From NCBI GenBank assembly GCA_036379395.1, contig DASVGR010000117.1, forward strand, positions 1 to 33,807: 33,807 bases of DNA, read 5' to 3'. The DNA is from Oleiagrimonas sp036379395 (lineage in GTDB: Bacteria; Pseudomonadota; Gammaproteobacteria; Xanthomonadales; Rhodanobacteraceae). This document shows, piece after piece, positions 7,466-15,663 of this stretch; the stretch's first letter is position 1; every line of letters begins with the position of its first letter. Below the pieces are notes generated by a model. That model made no database searches, was not told the DNA's origin, and saw only the letters and a list, made by a program, of their open reading frames with translations. The translations under genes were made by a program, and so were the position numbers.

Positions 7466-8029
7466 TCAGGATGCCTTGCCGGTGCGGCGCGATTTTTTCG
7501 GCACCATCATCTGTACGACTTGCGTGCCGGCGACCAAGTCGTGCAGCGCGCGCCGGTCGCGGTTGGTCAGGCACAGGGCGAAAAACACGAGCCATGCCAT
7601 CAGCACCGCCCACAACGCGCCCTTGACCGTGAACAGACTGTCGGCGCCGGCCAGAAGCAGCAACGGCAGGGACGCGACGAACGCGCGCAGCAGCGTGCTT
7701 TTCCAGTCCACGCGCGTGCCGGCCATGGAGCGCAGATACATGCGCCACGGACGCATGCCCAGCGTCTGCCCGCCGCGTCGCCACGAGGCGACGAAGTAGG
7801 CAACCACGATCAAATATTGCAGCGCCGGATACCACCATGGCGTGTGCACTTGCGTGCCGCTGCCGGTGAGATGACCGCCGGTCACTACTTCGCAAATGCC
7901 GCCGACCACCATGACGATGGCGACCACGGCCACGAGGTCGTAGACCAGCCCGGCCACGCGCATCCAGATGGATGCCGTGCGCCAGGTGACAGCGGAAGAA
8001 GTTTCGGTGGCGGGCGCGGTATCGGTCAT
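7466..8029 (-). CDS. RDD family membrane protein
   Basis: This is an inner-membrane protein of 187 aa of the RDD family, whose function is generally unknown (some members are transport-related). It begins with a polar N-terminus of about 20 residues. The first membrane segment carries the family signature region RVAGLVYDLVAVVAI, followed by a second segment around WYPALQYLIVVAYFVASW. After the conserved RRGGQTLGMRPW loop come two more segments (about 115-130, 137-152) and a basic tail (MVPKKSRR). Placement between lptFG and xerD is common in Xanthomonad-type genomes. It is divergent from xerD, with 43 bases between the starts. Confidence 0.88.
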   Translation of the reverse strand: MTDTAPATETSSAVTWRTASIWMRVAGLVYDLVAVVAIVMVVGGICEVVTGGHLTGSGTQVHTPWWYPALQYLIVVAYFVASWRRGGQTLGMRPWRMYLRSMAGTRVDWKSTLLRAFVASLPLLLLAGADSLFTVKGALWAVLMAWLVFFALCLTNRDRRALHDLVAGTQVVQMMVPKKSRRTGKAS

Positions 8030-8072
8030 GAAAGTCTTGCAACGCAGTGGACTTGGGCGCCAGCATCATGCC

Positions 8073-8987
8073 ATGCCAGCCACTTCGCCACGACCCGTAC
8101 GCGACGCCGAACGCGCCGCCATTGATGCCTTTCTGGAACGCGTGTGGTCCGAGGACGGCTTGTCCGACAGCACGCTGGAAGCCTATCGGCGTGACCTGGA
8201 AGCGTTGTCGCGCTGGCTGGAAAAGCACGGTTCGGACCTGGACGGCGCGCGGGCCGAGGATCTTTCGCGCTATCTGGGCGAGACCGGCGGCGCGGCGCGT
8301 TCCATGGCGCGGCGGCAGACGACGTTGCGGCGTTATTACGCGCATCTGGCGCGGCAGCAGCCGGGGCGCGTTGATCCGACCTTGCACCTGGCCCGTCCGC
8401 GCCTGCCGCGCAGCTTGCCCAAGGCTTTGTCCGAACGCGAGGTGGAAGCCTTGCTGCATGCGCCCGATGCGGCCTCGCCGTTGGGCCTACGCGATCGCGC
8501 GATGCTGGAACTCATGTACGCCAGCGGCTTGCGCGTGTCCGAGCTGGTCGGCCTGCCGCTGGGCGGGCTGAATCTGCGTCAGGGCGTATTGCGCGTGACC
8601 GGCAAGGGCGGCAAGGATCGTCTGGTGCCGATCGGCGAGATCGCGCAGGAGTGGGTCGAGCAATATCTGGCCACGGCACGCCCGGCGCTGGTGCGCGGCA
8701 AGCTGTCGGAGGCGGTGTTTTTGTCCAACCGCGGCGCGGCCATGAGCCGGCAGATGTTCTGGACGCTGGTCAAGCGCCACGCCCTGTGCGTCGGCATCGA
8801 CGCCAAGCGCATTTCGCCGCACGTGCTGCGGCATTCGTTTGCGACACATCTGCTCAACCACGGCGCGGATTTGCGCTCGCTGCAAATGCTGCTGGGCCAC
8901 AGTTCGCTCAGCACCACGCAGATCTACACGCTGGTGGCGCGCGAGGGCCTGAAAAAACTGCATGCCCAGCATCATCCGCGCGGCTGA
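8073..8987 (+). CDS. xerD: Site-specific tyrosine recombinase XerD
   Basis: XerD acts with XerC at dif, under FtsK control, to resolve chromosome dimers. The ATG at 8073 gives 304 aa; the frame extends upstream but would overlap the RDD gene start. An N-terminal SAM-like core-binding domain covers about 10-100. The catalytic residues are all present: R154 (SGLR), K178 (TGKGG), H250 and R253 (HVLRHSFATHLL), H276 (LGHSS), and nucleophile Y285 (TTQIYT), each offset by +6 from E. coli XerD. It is a chromosomal housekeeping recombinase, not a mobile-element integrase, judging by length, motif spelling and its neighbour dsbC. XerD rather than XerC is inferred from sequence feel and context. Confidence 0.95.
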   Translation: MPATSPRPVRDAERAAIDAFLERVWSEDGLSDSTLEAYRRDLEALSRWLEKHGSDLDGARAEDLSRYLGETGGAARSMARRQTTLRRYYAHLARQQPGRVDPTLHLARPRLPRSLPKALSEREVEALLHAPDAASPLGLRDRAMLELMYASGLRVSELVGLPLGGLNLRQGVLRVTGKGGKDRLVPIGEIAQEWVEQYLATARPALVRGKLSEAVFLSNRGAAMSRQMFWTLVKRHALCVGIDAKRISPHVLRHSFATHLLNHGADLRSLQMLLGHSSLSTTQIYTLVAREGLKKLHAQHHPRG

Positions 8988-9029
8988 ACGGGCATGACGC
9001 GACGCACGTGGCGGCGCCGGCACGCGTGA

Positions 9030-9035
9030 GACAAT
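9030..9035 (+). promoter_or_regulatory. Candidate -10 of dsbC
   Basis: GACAAT lies 27 bases before the dsbC ATG, giving a predicted start near 9042. No clear -35 is visible. Confidence 0.3.
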
Positions 9036-9062
9036 GGCGCGTCTTCGCCGATCCGCACTGTC

Positions 9063-9875
9063 ATGATTGCCTTGTCGTTCCTGTCCCGTCGCTTGCCTCG
9101 CGCGCCCCGCTGGTCGGGGCGGCTGGTTGCCGGCCTGGCCGTCGCGGCCTTGTTGACGGCCACATCCTGGGCGGCCACGTCGGCGACCGGTCCGTCGGCG
9201 GTGAAAGCCGCGTTGTCGCGCATGGCTCCGGGTGCTCCGGTGGCCGACATCGCCAAGGCGCCGTTGCCGGGCTTTTATCAGGCACTGGTCGGCGGGCGCA
9301 TGGTGTACGTCAGTGCCGATGGCAAGTGGGTGATGGACGGCCATTTGTACAATGCCGACAAGCAAGTCGACGTCAGCGGCGCGGCCATGCAGAAAGTGCG
9401 CCGCCAGGTGCTGGCCAAGGTGCCGGGAAGCGACTACATCACGTTCGCGCCGAAAGATCCGAAGTATTCGGTGACGGTGTTCACCGATGTCGACTGCGCC
9501 TACTGCCGCGTCATGCACCAGCACATGCAGCAGTACAACGCGGCCGGCATCGCCGTGCATTACCTCGCCTGGCCGCGCACCGGCGTCAAGGCCTATCCCA
9601 GTGGCCGGCCCACGGCGTCGTATCTGAAGGCGGTGTCGGTGTGGTGCTCGAAAACGCCGCAGGTGGCGCTGACCGAAGCCATGCAGGGCAAGGCGGTGGC
9701 TGGAGCCACGTGCACCAATCCGGTGAAAAACGAGTTCGATCTGGGCCGGCGCATCGGCGTGGACGGCACGCCGACCGTGATCGCTCCGGACGGCACGGTG
9801 CTGGGCGGCTACGTGCCGCCGATGCAGCTGCTGCTGGAACTGCAAAAGCTCAAGGCGTCCGCCCACGCCGGTTGA
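9063..9875 (+). CDS. dsbC: Thiol:disulfide interchange protein DsbC (disulfide isomerase)
   Basis: DsbC is a periplasmic homodimeric isomerase that reshuffles wrong disulfides and is kept reduced by DsbD. The 270-aa product has a twin-arginine-free signal peptide (basic N-terminus, hydrophobic stretch about 21-34, likely cut after SWAA near 38). An N-terminal dimerisation domain follows (PLPGFYQALVGGRMVYVSADGKW), then a thioredoxin domain with C145-A-Y-C148 and cis-proline P237 (GTPT). The extra pair C195/C217 corresponds to the structural disulfide of DsbC. The active site is CAYC instead of the usual CGYC. It lies 75 bases after xerD, the usual Xanthomonad neighbour. Confidence 0.93.
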   Translation: MIALSFLSRRLPRAPRWSGRLVAGLAVAALLTATSWAATSATGPSAVKAALSRMAPGAPVADIAKAPLPGFYQALVGGRMVYVSADGKWVMDGHLYNADKQVDVSGAAMQKVRRQVLAKVPGSDYITFAPKDPKYSVTVFTDVDCAYCRVMHQHMQQYNAAGIAVHYLAWPRTGVKAYPSGRPTASYLKAVSVWCSKTPQVALTEAMQGKAVAGATCTNPVKNEFDLGRRIGVDGTPTVIAPDGTVLGGYVPPMQLLLELQKLKASAHAG

Positions 9876-9940
9876 TGGCCGCGGGGAATAAGCCTGCGGC
9901 GGCATGACGGCGCACGCTGCCGCGTGGCCGGGCAATAGGC

Positions 9941-9946
9941 TAAAAT
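9941..9946 (+). promoter_or_regulatory. Candidate -10 of purL
   Basis: TAAAAT, the most AT-rich hexamer of the intergenic region, predicts a start near 9953 and a leader of about 22 bases. It also argues against the in-frame ATG at 9945 as the purL start. No PurR-like operator was recognised. Confidence 0.5.
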
Positions 9947-9974
9947 GGGCGTTTCCCCCTGCGGCATCAATCGC

Positions 9975-12900
9975 ATGATGGTTCTTGACGGGCAGGCTGC
10001 CCTTTCTCCGTTCCGGCTGGATCGGCTCAACGCGCGGCTTGCCGGGCTGGGTCATCATGACGTGCGCGTGCAGGGCACGTGGCATGTGTATCTCATTGAT
10101 GCCGAACGGGCGCTGACGGACGCCGAACGCGCGCGCCTGATCGAGATTCTGGACGCGCGCGACGACACGCCGCGAAACGCCTCGCTGTGGGTGCTGCCGC
10201 GCCTGGGCACGATTTCGCCGTGGTCGAGCAAGGCGACCGACATCCTGCACGTGTCGGGCTTTGCCGACATCGCGCGCATCGAGCACGGCGTGGCCTGGCA
10301 CATCGACGGTCTGGACACGGCCGACGCGGCCAAGCGTGAGGCCGTCGAGGCGCTGCTGTTCGATCCGATGACCGAATCGCGTGTGACCGACCTTGCCGCG
10401 ACCGATGGCCTGTTCCTGCACGGCGTACCGGGCAATCTGGCGCGCGTGGCGCTGGGCGACGATCCGCACGCGGCACTGGCGCGCGCCAACCGCGATCTGG
10501 GCCTGGCCCTGGCCGACGACGAAATCGACTATCTGGCCAGCCGCTACGCCGAGCTGGGTCGCGACCCCAGCGACGCCGAGCTGATGATGTTCGCGCAGGC
10601 CAATTCCGAGCATTGCCGGCACAAGATCTTCAACGCCAGCTGGACCGTCGACGGCGAAGACCAGGACGTCACGCTGTTTGGCATGATCCGCAACACGCAT
10701 GCGGTGTCGCCCGGGCTCACCCTGTCGGCCTACAAGGACAACGCGGCGGTCATCGCCGGTGCCGAAGGCAAGCGTTTTTACGTCGATGGCGACGGCGTGT
10801 GGCGCGCGCATGCGCAGCTCATCGACCACGCCATCAAGGTCGAAACGCACAATCACCCGACCGCGATCGCGCCGTTTCCCGGCGCGGCGACTGGCTCGGG
10901 CGGCGAAATCCGCGACGAGGGCGCGACCGGCCGTGGCGGCAAGCCCAAGGCCGGCCTGAGCGGCTTTTCGGTGTCGCACCTGCGCATTCCCGGCCTGCCG
11001 CGGCCGTGGGAAAAAGAGCGGCCGCTGCCGCCGAACATGGCCAGCGCGTTCGAGATCATGCGCGACGCGCCGCTGGGTGCGGCCGCGTTCAACAACGAAT
11101 TTGGCCGGCCCTGCCTGGGCGGCTATTTCCGCGCGTTCGAGCAGGAAAACGGCGCGCCCAACGTGCGTCGCGGCTACGACAAACCCATCATGATCGCCGG
11201 CGGCATCGCCAACATCCGCCGCGAGCAGGTGCAAAAGCGCCCGCTCGAAGACGGCGACGCGGTGATCGTGCTGGGCGGTCCGGCCATGCTGATCGGCCTG
11301 GGCGGTGGCGCGGCTTCGTCGATGGCGGCCGGCGCGTCCAGCGCCGAGCTCGATTTTGCCTCGGTGCAGCGCGGCAACGCCGAAATGGAACGCCGCTGCC
11401 AGCAAGTCATCGACGCCTGCTGGGAGCGCGACGACAACCCCGTCGTCAGCATTCACGATGTCGGCGCGGGCGGCTTGTCCAATGCCATTCCCGAGATCCT
11501 GCACGATGCTGATGTCGGCGGGCGGATCGACCTGGACAAGGTGCTGGTGTCCGACCCGTCGCTCACGCCGATGCAGGTGTGGTGCAACGAATCGCAGGAA
11601 CGCTACGTGCTGGCGTTGCGCCCGGCCGACGTGCCGGCCTTCGCCGAGCTGTGCGCGCGCGAGCGCTGCCCGTTCGCGCATGTCGGCACGGCCACGCGCG
11701 AGGAGCGCCTGACGGTGACGCGCGCGCAAGGTGACGGCACGCGCGAAACCATCATCGACCTGCCCATGGACGTGCTGTTCGGCAAGGCCCCGCGCGTGCA
11801 TCGCACCGACACGCGCAAGCCCGAGCGCGTGGACCTGGTGCCCGACTTGTCCGGCATCGAGATCAACGAGGCCTTGGCGCGCGTGCTGCGCCAGCCGGTG
11901 GTCGGCTCCAAATCGTTTCTGGTCACCATCGGCGACCGCTCCGTGGGCGGTCTGTGCTCGCGCGATCCGATGGTCGGCCCGTGGCAGGTGCCGGTGGCCG
12001 ATTGCGCCGTCACCCTGCTTGATTTTGAAGGCTGTGCCGGTGAAGCCATGGCCATGGCCGAGCGCGCGCCGGTGGCGCTGACTTCGTCCGAGGCGGCCGC
12101 GCGGCTGGCCATTGGCGAGGCCATCACCAACCTGGCCGCCGCGCCCATCGCGCAGATTTCCGACATCCGCCTGTCGGCCAACTGGATGGCCGCGGTCAAT
12201 CACGAGCACGAAGGTGCGGCGCTGTTTGACGCGGTCAGGACGGTCGGCATGGACGTGTGCCCGGCGCTGGGTATTTCCATTCCGGTCGGCAAGGATTCGC
12301 TGTCCATGCAGACGGTGTGGAACGACGCCGAGCTGGGCGAGCAGCACACGGTTGCGCCGGTGTCGCTGGTGGTGACCGGCTTTGCCAGCGTGACCGACGC
12401 GCGGCGCACGCTGACGCCGCAACTGCGCACCGATCGCGGCGAGTCCGATTTGTGGCTTCTGGATCTGGGCGGCGGACGCGATCGTCTGGGCGGCAGCGCG
12501 CTGACGCAGGCGTTCAACCGCAGCGGCGGCATTGCGCCGACGCTGGACGATCCCGCGCTGCTGAAAAACTTTTTCGCGCTGGTGCAGGAAGCGCGTGCGG
12601 CCGGCCTCGTCGTGGCCTATCACGACCGCTCCGATGGCGGCGTCATCGTCACCTTGCTGGAGATGGCTTTCGCCGGCCATTGCGGCCTGCAGATCCAGTT
12701 GGAAGGCTGGGCCGACGCCACGCTGCGCGCGCTGTTCAGCGAAGAACTGGGCGCGGTGCTGCAGGTGACGGAAAACGACCACGACGCGTTTGCCGAGCTG
12801 GTCGCCAGGCACGGCCTGGCCGATTACGCGCGCGTCATCGGCCAGCCGCGCGAAAAGCTCGGCATCAAGCTGTACATGGGCGAAGACCTGCTGGCCAAGT

Positions 12901-13850
12901 GGCGCTGGCAGGAATTGATCAAGACATGGAGTGAAACCAGCCACGCCATGCAGGCACGCCGCGACAACCCGGTCAGCGCCGACGCGGAGCTGGCCTGGCG
13001 CGCCGACGACACCGACCCCGGCATCAGCCCGCAGCTGACGTTCGATCCAGCCGGCGACACCGCCGCGCCGTACATCATTCGCGGCGTGCGCCCGCGCGTG
13101 GCGGTGTTGCGCGAGCAGGGCGTCAACGGACAGGTCGAAATGGCCGCCGCGTTCACGCGCGCCGGGTTTGACGCGTCCGACGTGCACATGAGCGATCTGG
13201 CTTCCGGGCGCGTCAAGCTGGCCGATTTCGTCGGCTTCGCGGCCTGCGGAGGTTTCTCGTACGGCGACGTGCTGGGCGCCGGTCGCGGCTGGGCCACGGC
13301 CATCTTGTACAGCGAAGCCCTGCGCACGCAGTTTGCCGACTTCTTTGCCGACAGCACGCGCTTTGCGCTCGGCGTGTGCAACGGTTGCCAGATGCTGTCG
13401 CAGCTGAAGGCCATCATCCCCGGCGCCGAGCATTGGCCGCGCTTCTTGCGCAACGTGTCCGAGCAGTACGAGGCGCGCCTGGCCACGCTGGAAGTGGTCG
13501 ACTCGCCCAGCATCCTGCTGCGCGACATGGCCGGTTCGCGCATTCCCGTCGTGGTCGCGCATGGCGAGGGGCAGGCGTATTTCGACAACCAGTGCAGCCC
13601 GGCCAAGAGCCAGGCCTGCCTGCGCTACGTCGACAACCATGGCCGTCCGACCGAGGACTTTCCGCTCAACCCCAACGGTTCGCCCGGCGGCCTGACCGGT
13701 TTCACCGCCGCCGATGGCCGCGTGACCATCATGATGCCGCATCCCGAGCGCGTGTTCCGGTCCGTGCAAATGAGCTGGCATCCGGACAGCTGGGGCGAAG
13801 ATTCACCGTGGGCGCGCCTGTTCCGCAACGCGCGCACCTGGGTGGGGTGA
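9975..13850 (+). CDS. purL: Phosphoribosylformylglycinamidine synthase (FGAM synthase, single chain)
   Basis: PurL catalyses the fourth step of purine synthesis: FGAR + glutamine + ATP to FGAM. The 1291-aa product is the large, single-chain gammaproteobacterial form (E. coli 1295). In order it has a PurS-like N-terminal domain, a linker, two ATP-grasp-like AIR-synthase-type halves (for example KVETHNHPTAIAPFPGAATG, and the GGAASSM loop), and a C-terminal class I glutaminase. The glutaminase nucleophile is C1135 (GVCNGCQM), with H1256 and E1258 (MMPHPERVFR) completing the triad. Two adjacent ATGs (9975, 9978) are possible starts; the first is reported. The gene seems to be monocistronic and is followed by REP elements. 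Confidence 0.98.
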   Translation: MMVLDGQAALSPFRLDRLNARLAGLGHHDVRVQGTWHVYLIDAERALTDAERARLIEILDARDDTPRNASLWVLPRLGTISPWSSKATDILHVSGFADIARIEHGVAWHIDGLDTADAAKREAVEALLFDPMTESRVTDLAATDGLFLHGVPGNLARVALGDDPHAALARANRDLGLALADDEIDYLASRYAELGRDPSDAELMMFAQANSEHCRHKIFNASWTVDGEDQDVTLFGMIRNTHAVSPGLTLSAYKDNAAVIAGAEGKRFYVDGDGVWRAHAQLIDHAIKVETHNHPTAIAPFPGAATGSGGEIRDEGATGRGGKPKAGLSGFSVSHLRIPGLPRPWEKERPLPPNMASAFEIMRDAPLGAAAFNNEFGRPCLGGYFRAFEQENGAPNVRRGYDKPIMIAGGIANIRREQVQKRPLEDGDAVIVLGGPAMLIGLGGGAASSMAAGASSAELDFASVQRGNAEMERRCQQVIDACWERDDNPVVSIHDVGAGGLSNAIPEILHDADVGGRIDLDKVLVSDPSLTPMQVWCNESQERYVLALRPADVPAFAELCARERCPFAHVGTATREERLTVTRAQGDGTRETIIDLPMDVLFGKAPRVHRTDTRKPERVDLVPDLSGIEINEALARVLRQPVVGSKSFLVTIGDRSVGGLCSRDPMVGPWQVPVADCAVTLLDFEGCAGEAMAMAERAPVALTSSEAAARLAIGEAITNLAAAPIAQISDIRLSANWMAAVNHEHEGAALFDAVRTVGMDVCPALGISIPVGKDSLSMQTVWNDAELGEQHTVAPVSLVVTGFASVTDARRTLTPQLRTDRGESDLWLLDLGGGRDRLGGSALTQAFNRSGGIAPTLDDPALLKNFFALVQEARAAGLVVAYHDRSDGGVIVTLLEMAFAGHCGLQIQLEGWADATLRALFSEELGAVLQVTENDHDAFAELVARHGLADYARVIGQPREKLGIKLYMGEDLLAKWRWQELIKTWSETSHAMQARRDNPVSADAELAWRADDTDPGISPQLTFDPAGDTAAPYIIRGVRPRVAVLREQGVNGQVEMAAAFTRAGFDASDVHMSDLASGRVKLADFVGFAACGGFSYGDVLGAGRGWATAILYSEALRTQFADFFADSTRFALGVCNGCQMLSQLKAIIPGAEHWPRFLRNVSEQYEARLATLEVVDSPSILLRDMAGSRIPVVVAHGEGQAYFDNQCSPAKSQACLRYVDNHGRPTEDFPLNPNGSPGGLTGFTAADGRVTIMMPHPERVFRSVQMSWHPDSWGEDSPWARLFRNARTWVG

Positions 13851-13876
13851 GCAACGACGGGAACCCAGATGCCTCT

Positions 13877-13950
13877 GCAGGAGCCCGCCTGCGGGCGAAA
13901 AATCTTGCGATGGATCGACATCCGGCCATCGCGTGCGGGCGCGCTCCTAC
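13877..13950. repeat. REP/BIME element 3
   Basis: This 74-base copy begins GCAGGAGCCCGCCTGCGGGCGA and ends with the inverted GCGGGCGCGCTCCTAC. It lies 26 bases after the purL stop. Confidence 0.88.
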
Positions 13951-13979
13951 CAAGCAAGGCAGGCGTCCCCATCGCTTTT

Positions 13980-14040
13980 GTGGGAGCCCGCCTGCGGGCG
14001 AAAAAACCTTGCGCTGAATCGCCAGCCGACCATCGCGCAA
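13980..14040. repeat. REP element 4 (truncated BIME)
   Basis: The head GTGGGAGCCCGCCTGCGGGCGA is present and the spacer runs to GACCATCGCGCAA, but the inverted partner is missing. It is therefore a 3'-truncated copy ending just before the glycosyltransferase gene. Confidence 0.8.
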
Positions 14041-14055
14041 AACCAGGGTGAAAGG

Positions 14056-14061
14056 CATACT
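14056..14061 (+). promoter_or_regulatory. Candidate -10 of the glycosyltransferase gene
   Basis: CATACT ends 7 bases before the ATG at 14069, so the predicted transcription start falls at or just before the A of the ATG. No -35 and no Shine-Dalgarno are visible. See the leaderless-start finding. Confidence 0.3.
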
Positions 14062-14068
14062 GACGCGC

Positions 14069-14923
14069 ATGGATTCGATGTCACTTACGGTTCTCATCGT
14101 CGCGGCCGACAGCGGTGCCTCGCTGGCCGACTGCGTGCGTCGCGCACTGGCCAGCGCTGCCGTGCGCGAGGTGTTGGTGCTGGACAACGCCTCTGCCGAC
14201 GGCATGCCCGAGGCCATCGAACACGAACATGCCGGCGACCCGCGCGTGCAGGTTGTGCGCAATGGCAGCAACCTGGGGTTTGGCGCGGCCATGAATCGCG
14301 GCGCTGCACTGGCGCAGGGGGATGCCTTGCTGTTGCTCAATCCCGATTGCCTGCTGGGCGAAACCGATGTCGACACTTTGCTGGCCACCTTGCGCGATAC
14401 GCCGCGCGCAGGCCTGATCGGTGCCGTGGTGTGCGATGCGCAGGGCCATGTCGACCCGGCGTCACGGCGACGCGATCCCTTGGTCGGGCGTGCGGTGCGC
14501 ACGTTCTGGCAGCGTGCGACGGGGCGACACGGACACGATGGCGTGGAAGTTGCCGGCCCCATCCCGGCGGCCGTCAGCGACGAGGAAGCCGTCTCGGGCG
14601 CCATCATGCTGCTGCCGCGCGTGCTGTTCGCGCAGCTGGGTGGTTTCGACGAAGGTTATTTTTTGCATTGCGAAGACCTCGACCTGTGCCGCCGCGTGCG
14701 CGATGAGGGCCATCGCGTGCTGTTGGACGGCCGCGTGCGCGTGCTGCATTCCAAAGGCGGCTCCAGTCGCCATCGGCCGGTCTTCGTCAGCCGCTACAAG
14801 CACCGCGGCATGTGGCGCTGGTTTCGCAAATTCGACCCGGCCGCGCGCAATCCGCTGGTTGCCGGCGCCGTGTGGTGCGGCATATGGGGGCATTTCGCGC
14901 TGGGGCTGCTGCGCCGCCGGTGA
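14069..14923 (+). CDS. Family 2 glycosyltransferase (rhamnosyltransferase-like)
   Basis: This is a cytoplasmic or membrane-associated GT-A transferase (284 aa) that would use a nucleotide-sugar to extend a surface glycan; donor and acceptor are unknown. The N-terminal strand SLTVLIVAADSG leads to VLDNASADG (nucleotide binding), SNLGFGAAMNRGA, and the NPD form of the DXD motif in LLLLNPDCLLG. FDEGYFLHCEDLDLCRR near 205-220 is the acceptor/catalytic ED motif of WbbL-type enzymes. A basic C-terminus (about 255-284) may touch the membrane. Starts at GTG 14048, ATG 14069 and ATG 14078 are all in frame; none has a good ribosome site. The gene is isolated: its neighbours purL and def do not point to a glycan locus. 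Confidence 0.85.
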   Translation: MDSMSLTVLIVAADSGASLADCVRRALASAAVREVLVLDNASADGMPEAIEHEHAGDPRVQVVRNGSNLGFGAAMNRGAALAQGDALLLLNPDCLLGETDVDTLLATLRDTPRAGLIGAVVCDAQGHVDPASRRRDPLVGRAVRTFWQRATGRHGHDGVEVAGPIPAAVSDEEAVSGAIMLLPRVLFAQLGGFDEGYFLHCEDLDLCRRVRDEGHRVLLDGRVRVLHSKGGSSRHRPVFVSRYKHRGMWRWFRKFDPAARNPLVAGAVWCGIWGHFALGLLRRR

Positions 14924-15007
14924 CGGCATGGATTGAGCTTCGAAACGTTTCAGGCCAGCGAGACAGCAACAGCAAACCAAAGCGTGCATCGGCCGACCGC
15001 CACGCGC

Positions 15008-15013
15008 TACCAT
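15008..15013 (+). promoter_or_regulatory. Candidate -10 of def
   Basis: GCGCTACCAT followed by six bases and ATG is the same arrangement seen before the tetR gene on the other strand (30342-30328). The predicted start coincides with the ATG. No -35 is visible. Confidence 0.35.
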
Positions 15014-15019
15014 GCGGCC

Positions 15020-15553
15020 ATGATCCGCGACATCCTCAAGATGGGCGACGCGCGATTGCTGCGCGTGGCGCCCGCCATCCCCGAAACCTTGTTCGGTTCC
15101 GACGAGCTGGCGGCGTTGGTGACCGACATGTTCGACACCATGGCGCATGCCGGCGGCGTGGGTTTGGCCGCGCCGCAGATCGGCGTGGACATGCAACTGG
15201 TGGTGTTCGGCTTCGAACACGCCGAGCGCTATCCCGACGCGCCCGCCGTGCCGCGCACGGTGCTGCTCAACCCCGTCATCACGCCGTTGTCGCAAGACAT
15301 GGAAGATGGCTGGGAAGGCTGCCTGTCGGTGCCCGGCCTGCGCGGCGTGGTCAGCCGCCACAGCCTGATCCGCTACCAGGGTTTCGACGCCCAGGGCACT
15401 CCCGTCGACCGCCGCGCCGAAGGCTTCCATGCGCGCGTCGTGCAGCACGAGTGCGACCACCTCATCGGCCGCCTGTACCCGTCGCGCATCACCGATTTTT
15501 CGCGCTTCGGCTACATCGACGTGCTGTTTCCCGATCAGCCTGACGAAGGCTGA
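15020..15553 (+). CDS. def: Peptide deformylase
   Basis: This enzyme removes the formyl group from N-formyl-methionine of nascent proteins at the ribosome exit. The 177-aa product has all three deformylase motifs: GGVGLAAPQ (45-53), EGCLS (99-103, metal ligand C101), and HECDH (143-147, ligands H143 and H147 with catalytic E144). It is not next to fmt, so it is probably a second, stand-alone deformylase of the type many Xanthomonads carry beside the fmt-linked one. The ATG at 15020 was chosen over the frame extension to 14933 because the family starts MIRDILKMGD. The gene is convergent with pyrF. Confidence 0.95.
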   Translation: MIRDILKMGDARLLRVAPAIPETLFGSDELAALVTDMFDTMAHAGGVGLAAPQIGVDMQLVVFGFEHAERYPDAPAVPRTVLLNPVITPLSQDMEDGWEGCLSVPGLRGVVSRHSLIRYQGFDAQGTPVDRRAEGFHARVVQHECDHLIGRLYPSRITDFSRFGYIDVLFPDQPDEG

Positions 15554-15579
15554 CGCGCATGCGTTTGCCTTGAATCACC

Positions 15580-15630
15580 GCAGGAGCCGGCCTGCCGGCG
15601 ATGCGGGCCACAGGCCCGCGTGTCCCTGCC
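15580..15630. repeat. REP-like element 5 with double hairpin
   Basis: GCAGGAGCCGGCCTGCCGGCGAT is a variant REP head. It is followed by the perfect hairpin GCGGGCC-ACA-GGCCCGC (15603-15619) and the inverted foot TCCCTGC. It sits between convergent def and pyrF and could work as a two-way terminator, although no T-run follows. Confidence 0.75.
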
Positions 15631-15663
15631 AAAACCACCGTGTGCAGGCATGTTTCCATGGGA

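Noticed and set aside
9878..9900. Weak hairpin GCCGC...GCGGC after dsbC as a terminator
   Set aside because: It has an interrupted stem with a 7-base loop and no T-run; too weak to report.
9945..9974. ATG at 9945 as the purL start
   Set aside because: It overlaps the TAAAAT -10; the pair of ATGs at 9975/9978 matches the PurL N-terminus.
8487..13781. A 1764-codon open frame on the minus strand opposite xerD, dsbC and purL
   Set aside because: It lies antisense to genes with complete family motifs, is rich in H/R/Q/A as expected for the shadow of a high-GC coding strand, and has no recognisable domain or start.
14048..14068. GTG at 14048 as the glycosyltransferase start
   Set aside because: It lacks a ribosome site and the added residues do not extend the GT-A fold; it also overlaps the CATACT hexamer. 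It cannot be excluded.
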